NCBI GenBank assembly: GCA_001839685.1
Contig: MLAK01000602.1
Coordinates: 32,936-92,819 of the forward strand
Length of the DNA stretch: 59,884 bases
Source: Tritrichomonas foetus
Lineage: Eukaryota; Parabasalia; Tritrichomonadida; Tritrichomonadidae
Reading direction: 5' to 3'
A model generated the notes under the pieces. That model searched no databases. It saw nothing but the letters and a program-made list of their open reading frames with translations, and had not been told where the DNA came from. Position numbers and translations under genes: made by a program. This document shows positions 1 through 12,024 of the stretch, one piece after another; position 1 is the first letter of the stretch; each line of letters starts with the position of its first letter.

Positions 1-917
1 TGCTTCTTTAAAAAAAAAAAATTTTTTTTTTTTCTCTGCTTTAATTCTTGCTTCTTCTTCTGCCTTCAAAAAAAAAAATTCTTTTTTTTTTTTTAACAAG
101 TTCTGGTTGTTTATATTTATATTTTCAAAAAAAAAAAATTTTTTTTTTTTTTTTTCATCAGATAGATCTTTGTCTAGAGTAATTTCATTTATAACAATAT
201 CTCTTTCAATGATTTCATTTTCCAGGTCATCAGAATCTATTACATAAAAAAAAAATTCTTTTTTTTTTTCAGTGTCATTCTTTTCTTTTGGCAGGATTCG
301 TATTAAAAAAAAAATAATTTTTTTTTTTAGTTGATTATTACACTCTTCATCATTTTGGTTGTTAAAAAAAAAATCATTTTTTTTTTTATTCAATTTTATT
401 CCGCAAACTTTTACATTTTCGTAAAAAAAAAACAATTTTTTTTTTTTAATATGCCGTCCAGGTTTCCCATCAGCGCCTTCCTCGTATCGGTCAGGAAGTT
501 TTTCTTTAACTTGCAACTTCACAATTTTTGGATTATCATTATTGAAAGAATCGTCATTTTCAGCAACATCTCGAACATTACTACAAATAGTTCTACGCAA
601 AAAAAAAAACTTTTTTTTTTTTTCAGCATTTAATTGACTGCTAAGCGAAGTATTGTCTGGGTTTGATGAAACTGATATATTTGCACTTTTCTTTGACATA
701 TTTTGTTCCGGGTAATGAAAAAAAAAACGATTTTTTTTTTTCTTATTGGAATTTTCCCAGTTTTTGCTTTTTGGTGAAAAAAAAAACGCTTTTTTTTTTT
801 TATTTTTGTTGTGATTGCTCAGTGACTCACCTTGCAAAAAAAAAAGGCTTTTTTTTTTTCTTGGATTTTTATTATTTGATTCGGTTTCTTGCGAAAAAAA
901 AAAATAATTTTTTTTTT
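1..917 (-). CDS. Acidic, lysine-rich protein, C-terminus outside the window
   Basis: I do not recognise the family. One reading frame on the minus strand is supported by every unmodified piece: for example VIDSDDLENEIIERDIV near 243-190, KIVKLQVKEKLPDRYEEG near 525-470, and a Ser/Asn-rich start region (SKKSANISVSSNPDNTS) near 700-645. Composition is charged and polar with no membrane segments. Upstream of about 940 the frame meets a TAA, so the start codon is probably hidden in the block at 895-918. The gene runs off the left edge. The acidic/basic alternation suggests a nuclear or coiled protein, but that is a guess. Confidence 0.5.
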
Positions 918-2422
918 TTTGTTTACAAGTTGGTTCTTTTTATTCCGATTTGGAAAAAAAAAAGATTTTTTTTTTTTAATATTCTTAGAGATTTCCAAAT
1001 ACTGATTTAATTTTTAAATGATTTCAATTTTGAAAAAATATCGTAATATTCAATTCATTCCCAATTCAACTAAAAAAAAAATTTTTTTTTTTTTTTGGAA
1101 ATTTTTATATGCAAATTTAAAATTATTCAGAAAAAAAAAATTTTTTTTTTTTTTCATGATCAATATTGTTAAATTCATCCAGTAATCGCAAAAAAAAAAG
1201 TTTTTTTTTTTTTAGAATAAGCGCCAATAATTCTACTTGCTATCCCGTAAAAAAAAAATATTTTTTTTTTTTTAAAACATTTGCGATAAAAAATTGAAGA
1301 CAAAAAAAAAAAAAAAATCCTTTTTTTTTTTAAAGCATACCAATAATCAGAATAATTTGTCGCATTATTCCTATATTTCCATCGTGTGTAATTTTTTTGT
1401 AATTTGGCCAAATAATTGGTTTTCTAAAAAAAAAATGATTTTTTTTTTTGGAATTTCCATCAAAAAAGCGACAGCTGAATATTAAAAAAAAAAAATATTT
1501 TTTTTTTTTGATAATATAAAATTCAATTAAAGGTGATTCAAGAAAAAAAAAAATCATTTTTTTTTTTAATAATATCCTATTTTTAACTAATCATTGATAA
1601 GTAAAAAAAAAAACGTTTTTTTTTTTTGATGAGACAAAAAACATGTAATTAATCATAATAAAAAAAAAAAATGATTTTTTTTTTTAGTTCAAAATAATAG
1701 TAATAGCATTAGAAACTATTAAAAAAAAAAAAATTTTTTTTTTTACCATAACAAATTTAATCTCAGACTATCCTCTTCCAAAAAAAAAATTTTTTTTTTT
1801 TTTTTGTCACCATTTTTGGTTGGTTCTGCTGAAATAAAAAAAAAAAAAGCGTTTTTTTTTTTAGACGCAGAATTTAATTGTTCTGTTCCAATTGTTCAAA
1901 AAAAAAAATTTTTTTTTTTTTTATGCATCATCTAAAATTTTCAGAGCTTCATCATCAAAAAAAAAAGTTTTTTTTTTTTTCTCATTTTCAGCCTTCTTCT
2001 TCTGGTTTTACCATTAAAAAAAAAAGTTTTTTTTTTTTTCTTCGATATCGGTTAGACTACTTGGTCAAATTTCGAAAAAAAAAAGAATTTTTTTTTTTTG
2101 ATATTTGAAAAAAGTTCGAAATTTCCTCAAATTAAAAAAATCATCGATTGTTTTTCTCTGAAGAGACTTACCAATATACCACATGAAAAAAAAAAAAAAA
2201 AATAATTTTTTTTTTTTAATTAATTAATTATCTCCTTTCCTTTTTTCATTTAAAAAAAAAAATGTTTTTTTTTTTGACAATTGTGTAAATTTTGTGTTAC
2301 ATTCATTAATAAAAAAAAAAAGGTTTTTTTTTTTATTCGAGAAAAGATGAGGAGAAATAACAATGATAAAAAAAAAAAATTATTTTTTTTTTTTTTTTTA
2401 TCAATTTTATATTATTTCATAT
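918..2422 (-). other. Fragmentary minus-strand coding, no secure gene
   Basis: Several 35-bp pieces read as plausible protein on the minus strand (DDEALKILDDA near 1956-1924; KPIIWPNYKKITHDGNIG within 1424-1330; RLLDEFNNIDH near 1188-1156), but frames change and real TAA, TAG or TGA codons intervene outside the blocks (near 2010, 1242 and 1807). This could be one or two genes with consensus indels, or decayed copies. Pieces between about 977 and 1154 and between 1570 and 1740 look non-coding. I cannot place starts or ends. Confidence 0.3.
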
Positions 2423-3013
2423 TTAGTCAAAAAAAAAAGTTTTTTTTTTTTTGTTCACACATGAGAGGATAGATGGATTCTTTTTTGAAAAAAAAAAGAA
2501 TTTTTTTTTTTTGATCTGCCCGTCACCATTGTTGTCCATCTTTCGGAAAAAAAAAACAATTTTTTTTTTTAGCTGGTGCTTTGGCAGTTTCACGTTGCTG
2601 TTTTGAAAAAAAAAATATTTTTTTTTTTTTGATAGCTCATTCTTATCGATGTAGCCGTTTCGGTAAAAAAAAAAGACTTTTTTTTTTTATCCAGCTTTTT
2701 CGTGTAGAGTTGCCCTCGTCGACAAAAAAAAAAGCCTTTTTTTTTTTTCATAGAAATCGATTTGTTTGGAATCGTCTTTGTCAAAAAAAAAAAAATTTTT
2801 TTTTTTAAATCCACTTTTCTTAAGGCCTAAAGCATGCTCGAAAAAAAAAAAGTCTTTTTTTTTTTCGGCGATTTCCGAATTACTTACAGCTTTGAACTTT
2901 AAAAAAAAAATCTTTTTTTTTTTTACTGTGAAGCGTGTTTGTTCAGCAAGTTTAATGAAAAAAAAAAAAGTTTTTTTTTTTTTGGGAAGGCTACCTTCGT
3001 TTCCCATTTTCAA
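2423..3013 (-). CDS. EF-hand calcium sensor (calcineurin B / CBL / NCS-like)
   Basis: Calcium-binding regulatory protein of about 196 residues, the usual size for neuronal calcium sensor or calcineurin B-like proteins. After the ATG at 3013 the frame shows EF-hand loops with regular spacing: FDKDDSKQIDFYE (about residues 70-83), RNGYIDKNELS (about 118-128), and RKMDNNGDGQI (about 157-167). Between them are helices such as FEHALGLKKSGF. A C-terminal KKNPSILSCVN resembles the end of NCS/CBL proteins. The stop is a real TAA near 2425-2423, outside any block. No myristoylation signal is certain (start MKMGNEGS). The partner (phosphatase or kinase) cannot be told from sequence. About a third of residues are overwritten. 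Confidence 0.75.
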
Positions 3014-3050
3014 TTAAAAAAAAAAAAAAATTTTTTTTTTTTAATTATTT

Positions 3051-3480
3051 TTATACTTTTGGCTTCAATTCATTTTCAAAAAAAAAATATTTTTTTTTTT
3101 TTTTTGATAGTTTTTTTAGTATCAGTACATATACTTAAAAAAAAAAGAATTTTTTTTTTTAATTTTTGATATGTTTATGCCAAATTAGATTATTCAAAAA
3201 AAAAAATATTTTTTTTTTTGTTTTCAGATGATATAGAAATAACTCATAGAAATTAAAAAAAAAATGATTTTTTTTTTTAGAGGCAGTTTTAAAAATCAAA
3301 TTACTAAAATTCCAAAAAAAAAATCTTTTTTTTTTTTAAGAACTTTCAATAAAATTTGCGGTTAAGTTTTCGAAAAAAAAAACTTTTTTTTTTTTTTGAG
3401 GACATCTGCTTCTCCAAATCAAATAGATAATAAAAAAAAAAAACTTTTTTTTTTTATACGTCATCTACATTCGAGTACAT
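3051..3480 (-). CDS. Small unidentified protein with a probable frameshift
   Basis: An ATG at 3480 opens MYSNVDDV followed, after a block, by YLFDLEKQMSS. Downstream the good frame moves by one base (ENLTANFIESS, NNLIWHKHIKN, ENELKPKV then TAA at 3053-3051). The shift must lie in or next to the block at 3373-3396. About 140 residues, polar, no domain recognised. Either a consensus indel or a damaged gene. The short minus-strand ORF just upstream (3465-3728) could be its neighbour or extension. Confidence 0.3.
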
Positions 3481-3728
3481 GAGTCAACATTTTCGGAATT
3501 TGAATATAACGATTTATTATAAAAATGCACCGTCGCAGAAACCAATTTTAAAAAAAAAAAGTTTTTTTTTTTTATATCCTCCTGAACGACGACTAGATTT
3601 ACGAAAGCAAAAAAAAAACGCTTTTTTTTTTTAAATGAAATAGCTGGAATTTCGAAAACATTCCAAAAAAAAAAAAAGGCTTTTTTTTTTTTCCTTTCTT
3701 CATTCTTTTGGGATTTGATGTCATACAA
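3465..3728 (-). CDS. Short hypothetical ORF
   Basis: A minus-strand frame of 87 codons starts MYDIKSQKNEER and ends with a real TAG at 3467-3465. Pieces such as KLVSATVHFYNKSLYSNSEN are plausible protein, but the opposite strand also reads for part of the span, so the strand is uncertain. No family is recognised. Confidence 0.2.
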   Translation of the reverse strand: MYDIKSQKNEERKKKKAFFFFWNVFEIPAISFKKKKRFFFAFVNLVVVQEDIKKKNFFFLKLVSATVHFYNKSLYSNSENVDSCTRM

Positions 3729-3928
3729 AAAAAAAAGATTTTTTTTTTTTTTTTTTCGGAATGTATTTCGTATTAAAATGAGAAAAAAAAAAAAATTTTT
3801 TTTTTTTTTTCATGAATACTATGATTTGTATTGCTAAACTCAATAAAAAAAAAAATGTTTTTTTTTTTAAAGCTCACTGATGTTAAAATATTGTCGGTAT
3901 ACAAAAAAAAAAAACGTTTTTTTTTTTG

Positions 3929-4181
3929 CATCAATCAAAAATTCCATTTCAAAAATAGAAAAAAAAAAAAAATTGTTTTTTTTTTTATATTATTTTGCAA
4001 ATTAATATCAATATTTGGTTGAAAAAAAAAAAGTTTTTTTTTTTTATAATAACCTCCAGAACATGCATTTTAAAGTGGTGTATGATAAACATCAATCAAA
4101 AATTCCATTTTAAAAATAGACAATAATCATGAATTGACAAAAAAAAAAATTATTTTTTTTTTTAATTTCAATATTTGGTTG
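3929..4181. repeat. Imperfect direct repeat, unit about 160 bp
   Basis: The 30-bp string beginning CATCAATCAAAAATTCCATT occurs at 3929-3958 and again, with one mismatch, at 4090-4119. A second shared string, TCAATATTTGGTTG, sits at 4008-4021 and 4168-4181. The two pairs are 161 and 160 bp apart, so this is a two-copy tandem duplication with a one-base length difference, hidden in part by the overwrite blocks. The surrounding 3730-4458 is AT-rich, reads ambiguously on both strands and holds no secure gene. Confidence 0.6.
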
Positions 4182-4458
4182 TTGAAAAAGAAAATAGCAA
4201 AAAAAAAAAAATTTTTTTTTTTGCAAATTCGGGATATTGATATTCGAAGGGAAAATAAAAAAAAAAAGTGTTTTTTTTTTTCGATGTTCTTCACTTCGAG
4301 AAAATTGTGAAATTTTAAAAAAAAAAAAATTTTTTTTTTTGATTTCAATATTAGTTGTTTCATTAAATATGTTAAAAAAAAAAAAAAGTTTTTTTTTTTT
4401 GATTTTAGTCGATTTATTGGTATCAAAAAAATATAAAAAAAAAACGTTTTTTTTTTTT

Positions 4459-5520
4459 TCAATAGATTTCAAATAATTTTGATTCTACTTCTAAAAAAAA
4501 AAATTCTTTTTTTTTTTTTATTACTTCTAATTCTTCTTCTAAAAGATGAATAAAAAAAAAAATATTTTTTTTTTTTGAATACAGTAATGATTTTTGTGAA
4601 TATTCAACTTTAAAAAAAAAAAGATTTTTTTTTTTATTAATAGAGCCAAACGCCATCGAATATTCCAGAAAAAAAAAAAAAGATTTTTTTTTTTTAATAT
4701 CGGGATTGTTTTCATAAAATGATGGCATAAAAAAAAAAATTATTTTTTTTTTTTCTTTTAGTGAAATAAAATCGATGAAACGATTCACAAAAAAAAAACG
4801 ATTTTTTTTTTTGATTTGGTTTTATGAGTGAATTTGTCTGAGAATTTAAAAAAAAAATTCTTTTTTTTTTTCAATTATTGAATTTTATTCTTGTAATTGA
4901 TCATTGAAAAAAAAAAATTTTTTTTTTTTTATGAATTGTTTTTTTAGTCTTTCATACAATATTGTATTAAATTTTTGGATTTCTGAATGAAAAAGTAGAA
5001 AAAGATTTTTATTTCGAAATGCAAAAAAAAAAAACAGTTTTTTTTTTTTGAAAATACCTTCTTCAACAAGGAAAAATAATAAATGTTTGTTTGGTATGAA
5101 AATTAGAAATAATGTTAATTGATTTTTAATGAATGTTTCAAAATTAATTCCCTTAAAATAATCAAAAAGATATCTTGTCTTTTAGCAACAATTTCTTCAT
5201 CAAAAAAAAAAGGGTTTTTTTTTTTAATCGAAAGATGAACAAAAATGCGAAGAAATGCTTAAAAAAAAAAAAATTTTTTTTTTTTAGAGATTTTTTCAAA
5301 GTATTGAAAAAGATCTTTGAAAAAAAAAAAAGTTTTTTTTTTTGATTTAATACCTGAAAGAATGAAAATCATATTCCTAAAAAAAAAATGTTTTTTTTTT
5401 TTATCATTCCTAAACTCTGAGATTCCAAATAATTCCAAAAAAAAAAAATCTTTTTTTTTTTAGGGTCAAAATAGTTGAATTATTGCCGCTTTTTATAAAA
5501 AAAAAATATTTTTTTTTTTT
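4459..5520 (-). CDS. Ankyrin/DUF3447-like trichomonad protein, frameshifted
   Basis: Minus-strand pieces give a leucine-rich helical protein: RNMIFILSGIK, KDLFQYFEKIS, DEEIVAKRQDI, YFKGINFETFIKNQL, FRNKNLFLLFHSEIQKFNT, then MPSFYENNPDI, LEYSMAFGSIN and EVESKLFEIY before a real TGA at 4461-4459. The pattern of short helices with SFYENNPD and EYSMAFGSIN is like the large trichomonad families with DUF3447 or ankyrin repeats; that assignment is from general resemblance. Around 5165, inside unmodified sequence, the reading frame slips by one base, so either the consensus is wrong here or the gene is broken. The start is probably masked near 5500. Confidence 0.4.
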
Positions 5521-5784
5521 AACAAAAAAAAAAAAAAAAAAATTAATAAGGGTTGAAAAAAAAAAAAATTTTTTTTTTTAAAAAAAAAAAATGTGAGGAC
5601 TTTTTTTGGTGAAGAAAAAAAAAAGTATTTTTTTTTTTAATTTTTCAATATAAGTAATCACTAAAATTCACCTAAAAAAAAAAACTTTTTTTTTTTTAAT
5701 TATACTTAAAAACCTAAATATCTTGTACAATAAAAAAAAAAATGATTTTTTTTTTTCATGAATAAATCATATTTTAATATGTAA

Positions 5785-8742
5785 TTATATTATTACAATC
5801 CACTTTCCAATATGGCTTGTATTATTTATTGGTGCTATGTAAAGTATTAAAAAAAAAAAAGAATTTTTTTTTTTACTTTATTATGTACATAATAAAGTGG
5901 GACACACTTAAAAAAAAAAACATTTTTTTTTTTGTGACTGTATATAAAATGAAAATGGGATCAATCATAAAAAAAAAACATTTTTTTTTTTTAAATATAA
6001 TATGGAAATAGTATCTTTAATAACAAAAAAAAAAAAAATCTTTTTTTTTTTTTTTTGGGAAAAAATAATATCAACTCGAGTTTCAGAAAAAAAAAACTAT
6101 TTTTTTTTTTTTTGATGATTATTCATATTACAATCAGTATTCATCAAAAAAAAAAATATTTTTTTTTTTATGGTGTTCCTGAATTCTTCCATTTTCTTAG
6201 GAAGAAAAAAAAAAACCTTTTTTTTTTTTTTTCTAATATTTAAATCAGGGAAATTTTCTGATAAAAAAAAAAAAGCTTTTTTTTTTTCGTTTGCATCACA
6301 TAATCGACATATTGCTCCGCATAAAAAAAAAAGAATTTTTTTTTTTAAAAGTTCAGGTTCAGGCTTTTGTGGGAAAGTGTAAAAAAAAAAAGCATTTTTT
6401 TTTTTTAAGGCTTCAGTAGTGATTAGATTTTCTTTTGTCAAAAAAAAAAAATCTTTTTTTTTTTAAGAATTTAAGTTTTTAAGAAGCTGAATAGATAATA
6501 AAAAAAAAAGTGTTTTTTTTTTTTCATTTAAACATCTGAATCTTATTAACCTAGACAAAAAAAAAAAAATATTTTTTTTTTTAAAAGAATCATTTATTGT
6601 TTGTAAAAAGAAAAAAGAAAAAAAAAATACTTTTTTTTTTTTATTAAGACCAATGAGATTGTCTCTATCATTTTCAAAAAAAAAAACCATTTTTTTTTTT
6701 AAAGAAGGAATCAAAGTCATCGTAAATGGTTCTGAAAAAAAAAAAAAATTTTTTTTTTTGTCTAAAATTTGTGAAGAAATCGGATTATCTTTTTAAAAAA
6801 AAAAAGTTTTTTTTTTTTTATAAATCAGTGATTCAATAGATACAAAGTTTCGAAAAAAAAAAACAATTTTTTTTTTTATGAATTGTAATATTAAATCATA
6901 TGGAACAAATTGAAAAAAAAAATGGTTTTTTTTTTTAAAGCATGAAGAAATAGGAAGTAAATAAGCGTTAAAAAAAAAAAAATCTTTTTTTTTTTCCATA
7001 TCATCTTCATCACTTTGTAAAACCCCTATAAAAAAAAAAATAATTTTTTTTTTTAGTTCTTTTGGTTTATTTAAAGTTCGTTTGATGACCTTACGAAGAA
7101 AAATGAAAACTGCAAAATTTAAGCACATGTCAATCCTTTCTAAAAGAAAAAAAAAAAATTCTTTTTTTTTTTAAGCTTGAATTGGTTGTCTTTTCAAAGA
7201 ACGAACAAAAAAAAAAACAGTTTTTTTTTTTTTAATTGTATCTAACTCTTTGAGTAAATTTAAAGCAAAAAAAAAAAAGTTTTTTTTTTTTTCATCATTT
7301 AAATAATTATAGCAAGCAACAATTAAAAAAAAAAATGATTTTTTTTTTTATTGTGAGCTAAAATTTTGTTGCATTGCTTTTTGAAAAAAAAAAACAATTT
7401 TTTTTTTTCCCTCATTAGTTGAGCATTTTGGTGCAATAACTGTAAAAAAAAAAATATTTTTTTTTTTTAGTTGTTGTTGGGATTTTTCAGTTAATAAAAT
7501 TAAAAAAAAAAATAATTTTTTTTTTTTGAGTTTATCAATAAGTTCAACAGCAGCACCTCGCAAAAAAAAAATAGTTTTTTTTTTTTTACAAAAGGCTAAA
7601 TCATAAAATATAGATGGATTAAAAAAAAAATATTTTTTTTTTTTTTGTCGAAATTCAGCATATGAAAGTGCAAGATTAAAAAAAAAAAAGAATTTTTTTT
7701 TTTTGAATTGAAAATAGTATATTCCTTGTAAGACTATAAAAAAAAAAAATGTTTTTTTTTTTATATCATCTGGACATTTCGTTCTCATTGCACAGGCAGC
7801 ATTAAATGACACATTTACAATATTAGGCATAAATTGTTGAGAAAATTGTTGAATCAAAAAAAAAAATTGTTTTTTTTTTTAATGATTAAATTGCTTGTTA
7901 AATGACGAATTATCAAAAAAAAAAAATCTTTTTTTTTTTTTTTCAAGGAAAATTGCAGATCTTTGTAAGAGCAAAAAAAAAAAATTATTTTTTTTTTTTT
8001 CAAAAATCCATGAAATTATTGATAAAACGACTTAAAAAAAAAATGGTTTTTTTTTTTAATTAAGAAACCAAAGGCTTTTGATCATTGTTGTCAAAAAAAA
8101 AATTATTTTTTTTTTTAATTTAAACATAGTTGGATCTTTTGCTTTTTCAGGAAAAAAAAAAGGATTTTTTTTTTTCCAAATTCTTTCATAAAATTGAGAA
8201 ATATATTTCAAAAAAAAAAAATTTTTTTTTTTTTATACATTGATGTAAATATCAAGAATATTTGAAAGTAAAAAAAAAAACATTTTTTTTTTTTCGTCTG
8301 GACTTTTAGAATTTTCTATCATTTGTAGAAAAAAAAAATCGTTTTTTTTTTTATCATTTGAGTTTGTAAATAAAATCAAATTGCAATAAAAAAAAAAAAG
8401 TTTTTTTTTTTTTTGAGATTGTGAGACCATTAAAAAATGAATCTTGAAAAAAAAAAAAGTTTTTTTTTTTATATTTATTGGATTTATATTTCTTTGGTAA
8501 TTAATAAAAAAAAAAAAATTTTTTTTTTTAAGTGATTCAAATTCCTTTTGAAACGCTTGTGAAGAAAAAAAAAAAATTTTTTTTTTTTGATCAGCAGTTT
8601 TTGGATGTGTATAGATTCTTTTGAAAAAAAAAACTGTTTTTTTTTTTTCTGCATCTAACACAGAAGACATCCTCGAGAAGTTAAAAAAAAAAGTTTTTTT
8701 TTTTTTATTTTTCTTCATTAATACAACGATCAAAAAATTCAA
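5785..8742 (-). CDS. Large alpha-solenoid (HEAT/karyopherin-like) protein
   Basis: One minus-strand frame of about 985 codons holds through all unmodified pieces, from MNFLIVVLMKKN at 8742 to IGKWIVII and a real TAA at 5787-5785. It is helical throughout: SQAFQKEFESL, QMIENSKSPDE, LSNILDIYINV, NVSFNAACAMRTKCPDDI, LRGAAVELIDKL, ALNLLKELDTI, LRKVIKRTLNKPKEL, SVSHFIMYIIK. No membrane segments, no catalytic motif. Length and helix-pair texture suit an importin/exportin or another HEAT-repeat scaffold; the AACAMRTKC piece recalls karyopherin helices, but I cannot name the receptor. An in-frame ATG further upstream (8881, MDNLFDEIEKITF) is in another frame and may be the true N-terminus after an indel. 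Confidence 0.45.
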
Positions 8743-8909
8743 AAAAAAAAATTGTTTTTTTTTTTAATTCTATTATGACGCTTTTTCTGGCTTAATATGG
8801 AAAAAAAAAATATTTTTTTTTTTTTACATTTAAAAAATTGTGAAACGTGATTTTTTCAATTTCATCGAACAGATTATCCATTCAATTTTATCAAAAAGCC
8901 ATTCAGAAT

Positions 8910-9959
8910 ATGCGATTCAAAAAAAAAATCATTTTTTTTTTTAATGATTTATCGTCCAAGGTGAAAATTAACCATACTCCAATTGAGGTTAATTATCCAT
9001 CAGTTTAGGTAAAAATTGTGCAGTTATTGAAACGAAAAAAAAAAAATTCTTTTTTTTTTTCAAGTTATTATCCGAAAAAATCACAATGGAGTCCAAAAAA
9101 AAAAAAAATTTTTTTTTTTAATGTGGCATGCATTTTACCTCCCGACTTAGATGAAAAAAAAAAACATTTTTTTTTTTTACGGTTTCAATTTGAAGAGGTT
9201 CAATATAAGCTCAAAAAAAAAAATGATTTTTTTTTTTTTTCTCAAAAATTTGAAACATTCAATAAAAGAGAAAAAAAAAAAAAGCTTTTTTTTTTTCCAA
9301 TGATAAAATTGAAAGATAGATTACTTGTTGAAAAAAAAAAAATTTTTTTTTTTTTTCAGAAAATTTATCCTCCTTTTATCGATAATTATGAAAAAAAAAA
9401 TCGTTTTTTTTTTTAATTCACATCAACACCAAAAGTAATAAAACAAGTTAAAAAAAAAACTCTTTTTTTTTTTGAGTTGATCTTCGGTACTAATGGGAAA
9501 CGAGCTCGAAAAAAAAAAAAATTTTTTTTTTTTCAGCTGAAATTCCAATCAGAAGCACCTGAAAGCCAAAAAAAAAAGAGTTTTTTTTTTTGGAAGGAAT
9601 TTGGCCACTTCACAATCAAAGGAAACAAAAAAAAAAAAGTTTTTTTTTTTTATCATTTTATTTTAGAAATCATGAAAAGTGGATCAAAAAAAAAATACTT
9701 TTTTTTTTTGAAAAAGAAAAAATCAGGAAATATTTCCTATTCTGAAAAAAAAAAGTCTTTTTTTTTTTCACAAATAAATAATATTAATTCGAATAACGAT
9801 GAAAAAAAAAAAAAATTTTTTTTTTTTAATTTACCTGAATTATCAGCCTATTTAATTGATGCAAAAAAAAAAGATTTTTTTTTTTTAGAAGATGAAGAAA
9901 TTAATGAAAAAGATTATTTTGAAAAAAAAAAAAATTTTTTTTTTTCTGGAGTAGACTGA
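8910..9959 (+). CDS. Unidentified basic/hydrophilic protein with one in-frame TAG
   Basis: Plus-strand frame from a possible ATG at 8910 (MRF), then NDLSSKVKINHTPIEVNYPSV, a TAG at 9006 outside any block, and KIVQLLKR onwards to SGVD and TGA at 9959. Further pieces are NVACILPPDLDE, LRFQFEEVQYKL, KIYPPFIDNYE, FGTNGKRAR, QLKFQSEAPESQ and an acidic C-terminus (LEDEEINEKDYFE). The middle could be a beta-rich DNA-binding fold, but I recognise no family. The TAG may be a consensus error; otherwise the protein would have to start after it, at 9018 with a GTG. Confidence 0.45.
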
Positions 9960-10099
9960 CAAGTTTTTGTTATTTATATTCGGTATTTGTTTAAACTATT
10001 AATCTTTGATCTAGAAATAAATGTTTATTCTTTCACAATAAAAAAAAAAGTATTTTTTTTTTTCACGAAATATAAAAAATTTAAATAAAGAACAGAAAA

Positions 10100-12024
10100 A
10101 AAAAAAAAACTTTTTTTTTTTTATTGCTCATCAGATTTTCTAAAGGTGCTGCCTGTTAAAAAAAAAAGGGTTTTTTTTTTTCAATATCAGAGTCATTTTC
10201 TTCATCTTCCTTTTTCAAAAAAAAAATTGTTTTTTTTTTTTTTCCATTTTCTTTCTTGTTTTCTGTTTCAGAATCAAAAAAAAAATTTTTTTTTTTTTTT
10301 TTTATGGCTCTTTCGGCCACATTACCTTCTTTTTAAAAAAAAAAATCTTTTTTTTTTTTCTCTGGTTTTTCGCTGTTTTCTTCATTTTCAGGTAAAAAAA
10401 AAACGTTTTTTTTTTTTTCTTCTTCTTCTGGGTTTACATCACCAATGAGTTGAAAAAAAAAATCATTTTTTTTTTTTGAGAGTTTATGCTCTGTTGATTC
10501 GCTGGCTTCATCATCTGTTTCATTTGGAGTGATTGATTCTGCAACAACATTTACAGCCAATTCTAAAATAAAAAAAAAAACTTTTTTTTTTTTTGCAGGT
10601 TCATCATCATCCTTATCGTCTTTTTCACTAAAAAAAAAAGTATTTTTTTTTTTATCTCTACCTTCTTCATTATTTTCACTTTCGTTTTAAAAAAAAAAAT
10701 TTTTTTTTTTTTAATTGTCGAACTCAGCTTCTTCTTCTTCTTCCTCAAAAAAAAAAATATTTTTTTTTTTTGTGAGCATATCTTCCTTATCAACATTTTT
10801 AGAACGGCGAATGAAATGTGTACCTGGTCCAACATCAATTGAAGGTTCTTCAACATTACTAGAAAAAAAAAAAAAATCTTTTTTTTTTTGTGTCTTTCTC
10901 TTTGAGTTATTTTGTTGATTATTTAAAAAAAAAATCTTTTTTTTTTTTCCTTTCATGAATGTATCAAAGACAAATCCCTGGTTAAAAAAAAAATTATTTT
11001 TTTTTTTATTCATCTGTTCATTTTGCTGCTTCTTCTTTTCGAGCATTTTATCATTAAATGCTTTACGTTCTCTCTCTTCCTTTTCTCGCTGAGAACGAGC
11101 AAAAAAAAAAATTCTTTTTTTTTTTGTTTTCATATTGTGCGTCTTCTTGAGTGAATCAATAAAAAAAAAATTATTTTTTTTTTTCTGTCTCAGACCGTGA
11201 AGTTCCCGTTTCAACCTTTAAAAAAAAAAATTTTTTTTTTTTTGTGCTTGTTCATTAAAGAAGCCACAAAGTTGAGAAAAAAAAAAAACTTTTTTTTTTT
11301 TTAGTTCACGATATTGTTGTCTCAAATCTCGGACAACAAAAAAAAAATTATTTTTTTTTTTTTCAGCAGCCATTAAATCATCGCTTTTACTTTCACAAAA
11401 AAAAAATACTTTTTTTTTTTCGTTGTCTTCGATTTTCTTACTCAAATCTTCGAGCAAAAAAAAAAGTTTTTTTTTTTTTTTTTTCGTAGACTCTAAAACT
11501 GAATCGCCGTAACGAAAAAAAAAACGTTTTTTTTTTTTCACCAATTCTTGATAATTTTGATCCAATTCGGCAAAAAAAAAAAATTTTTTTTTTTTTTCTT
11601 CAGTAATTCCCTCTTCGAGTTGTCTGATTTCTAAAAAAAAAAGATTTTTTTTTTTTTGAAGCTGTTCGATGTCTTGGATGAGATGGAATTTAAAAAAAAA
11701 AAGTTTTTTTTTTTTTGTAAGAAGATCTTTTTCAGTCGTAATAAAAGGTAAAAAAAAAAAAGGTTTTTTTTTTTACATTTGGCGAAAGCTTTTTCGGCTT
11801 GATTTTGTAAAAAAAAAAATTGTTTTTTTTTTTGTGGTTGGTGGGACTGAAATTACGATGGGCGGAACAAAAAAAAAACGCTTTTTTTTTTTTTTGATTA
11901 ATTTTTTATTGAGATAAGATAATGTTAAAAAAAAAAAAAATTTTTTTTTTTCATGCTGTGTATTTTCTGAAAAAGTTAATAATATTAAAAAAAAAAAACT
12001 TTTTTTTTTTAAAAGTGGATTCAT
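10100..12024 (-). CDS. Coiled-coil protein with acidic C-terminus
   Basis: About 640 codons on the minus strand. The N-terminal part (MNPLL, then VPPIVISVPPTT) leads into long coiled coil: KFHLIQDIEQL, EIRQLEEEITE, LLEDLSKKIEDNE, VVRDLRQQYREL, and RSQREKEERERKAFNDKMLEKK near 11096-11030. Then NQGFVFDTFMKG, VGPGTHFIRRSKNVDKEDML, an EEEEEEAEF stretch and a tail rich in Glu, Asp and Ser (PNETDDEASESTEH). The apparent stop at 10713-10711 contains block bases and is not trusted; the real end is masked at 10099-10122. Length and heptads suit a cytoskeletal or axonemal coiled-coil protein. No specific name is justified. Confidence 0.55.

Noticed and set aside
331..1010. Plus-strand ORFs rich in Phe and Ile
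   Set aside because: The minus strand gives a consistent acidic protein in one frame; these are shadows.
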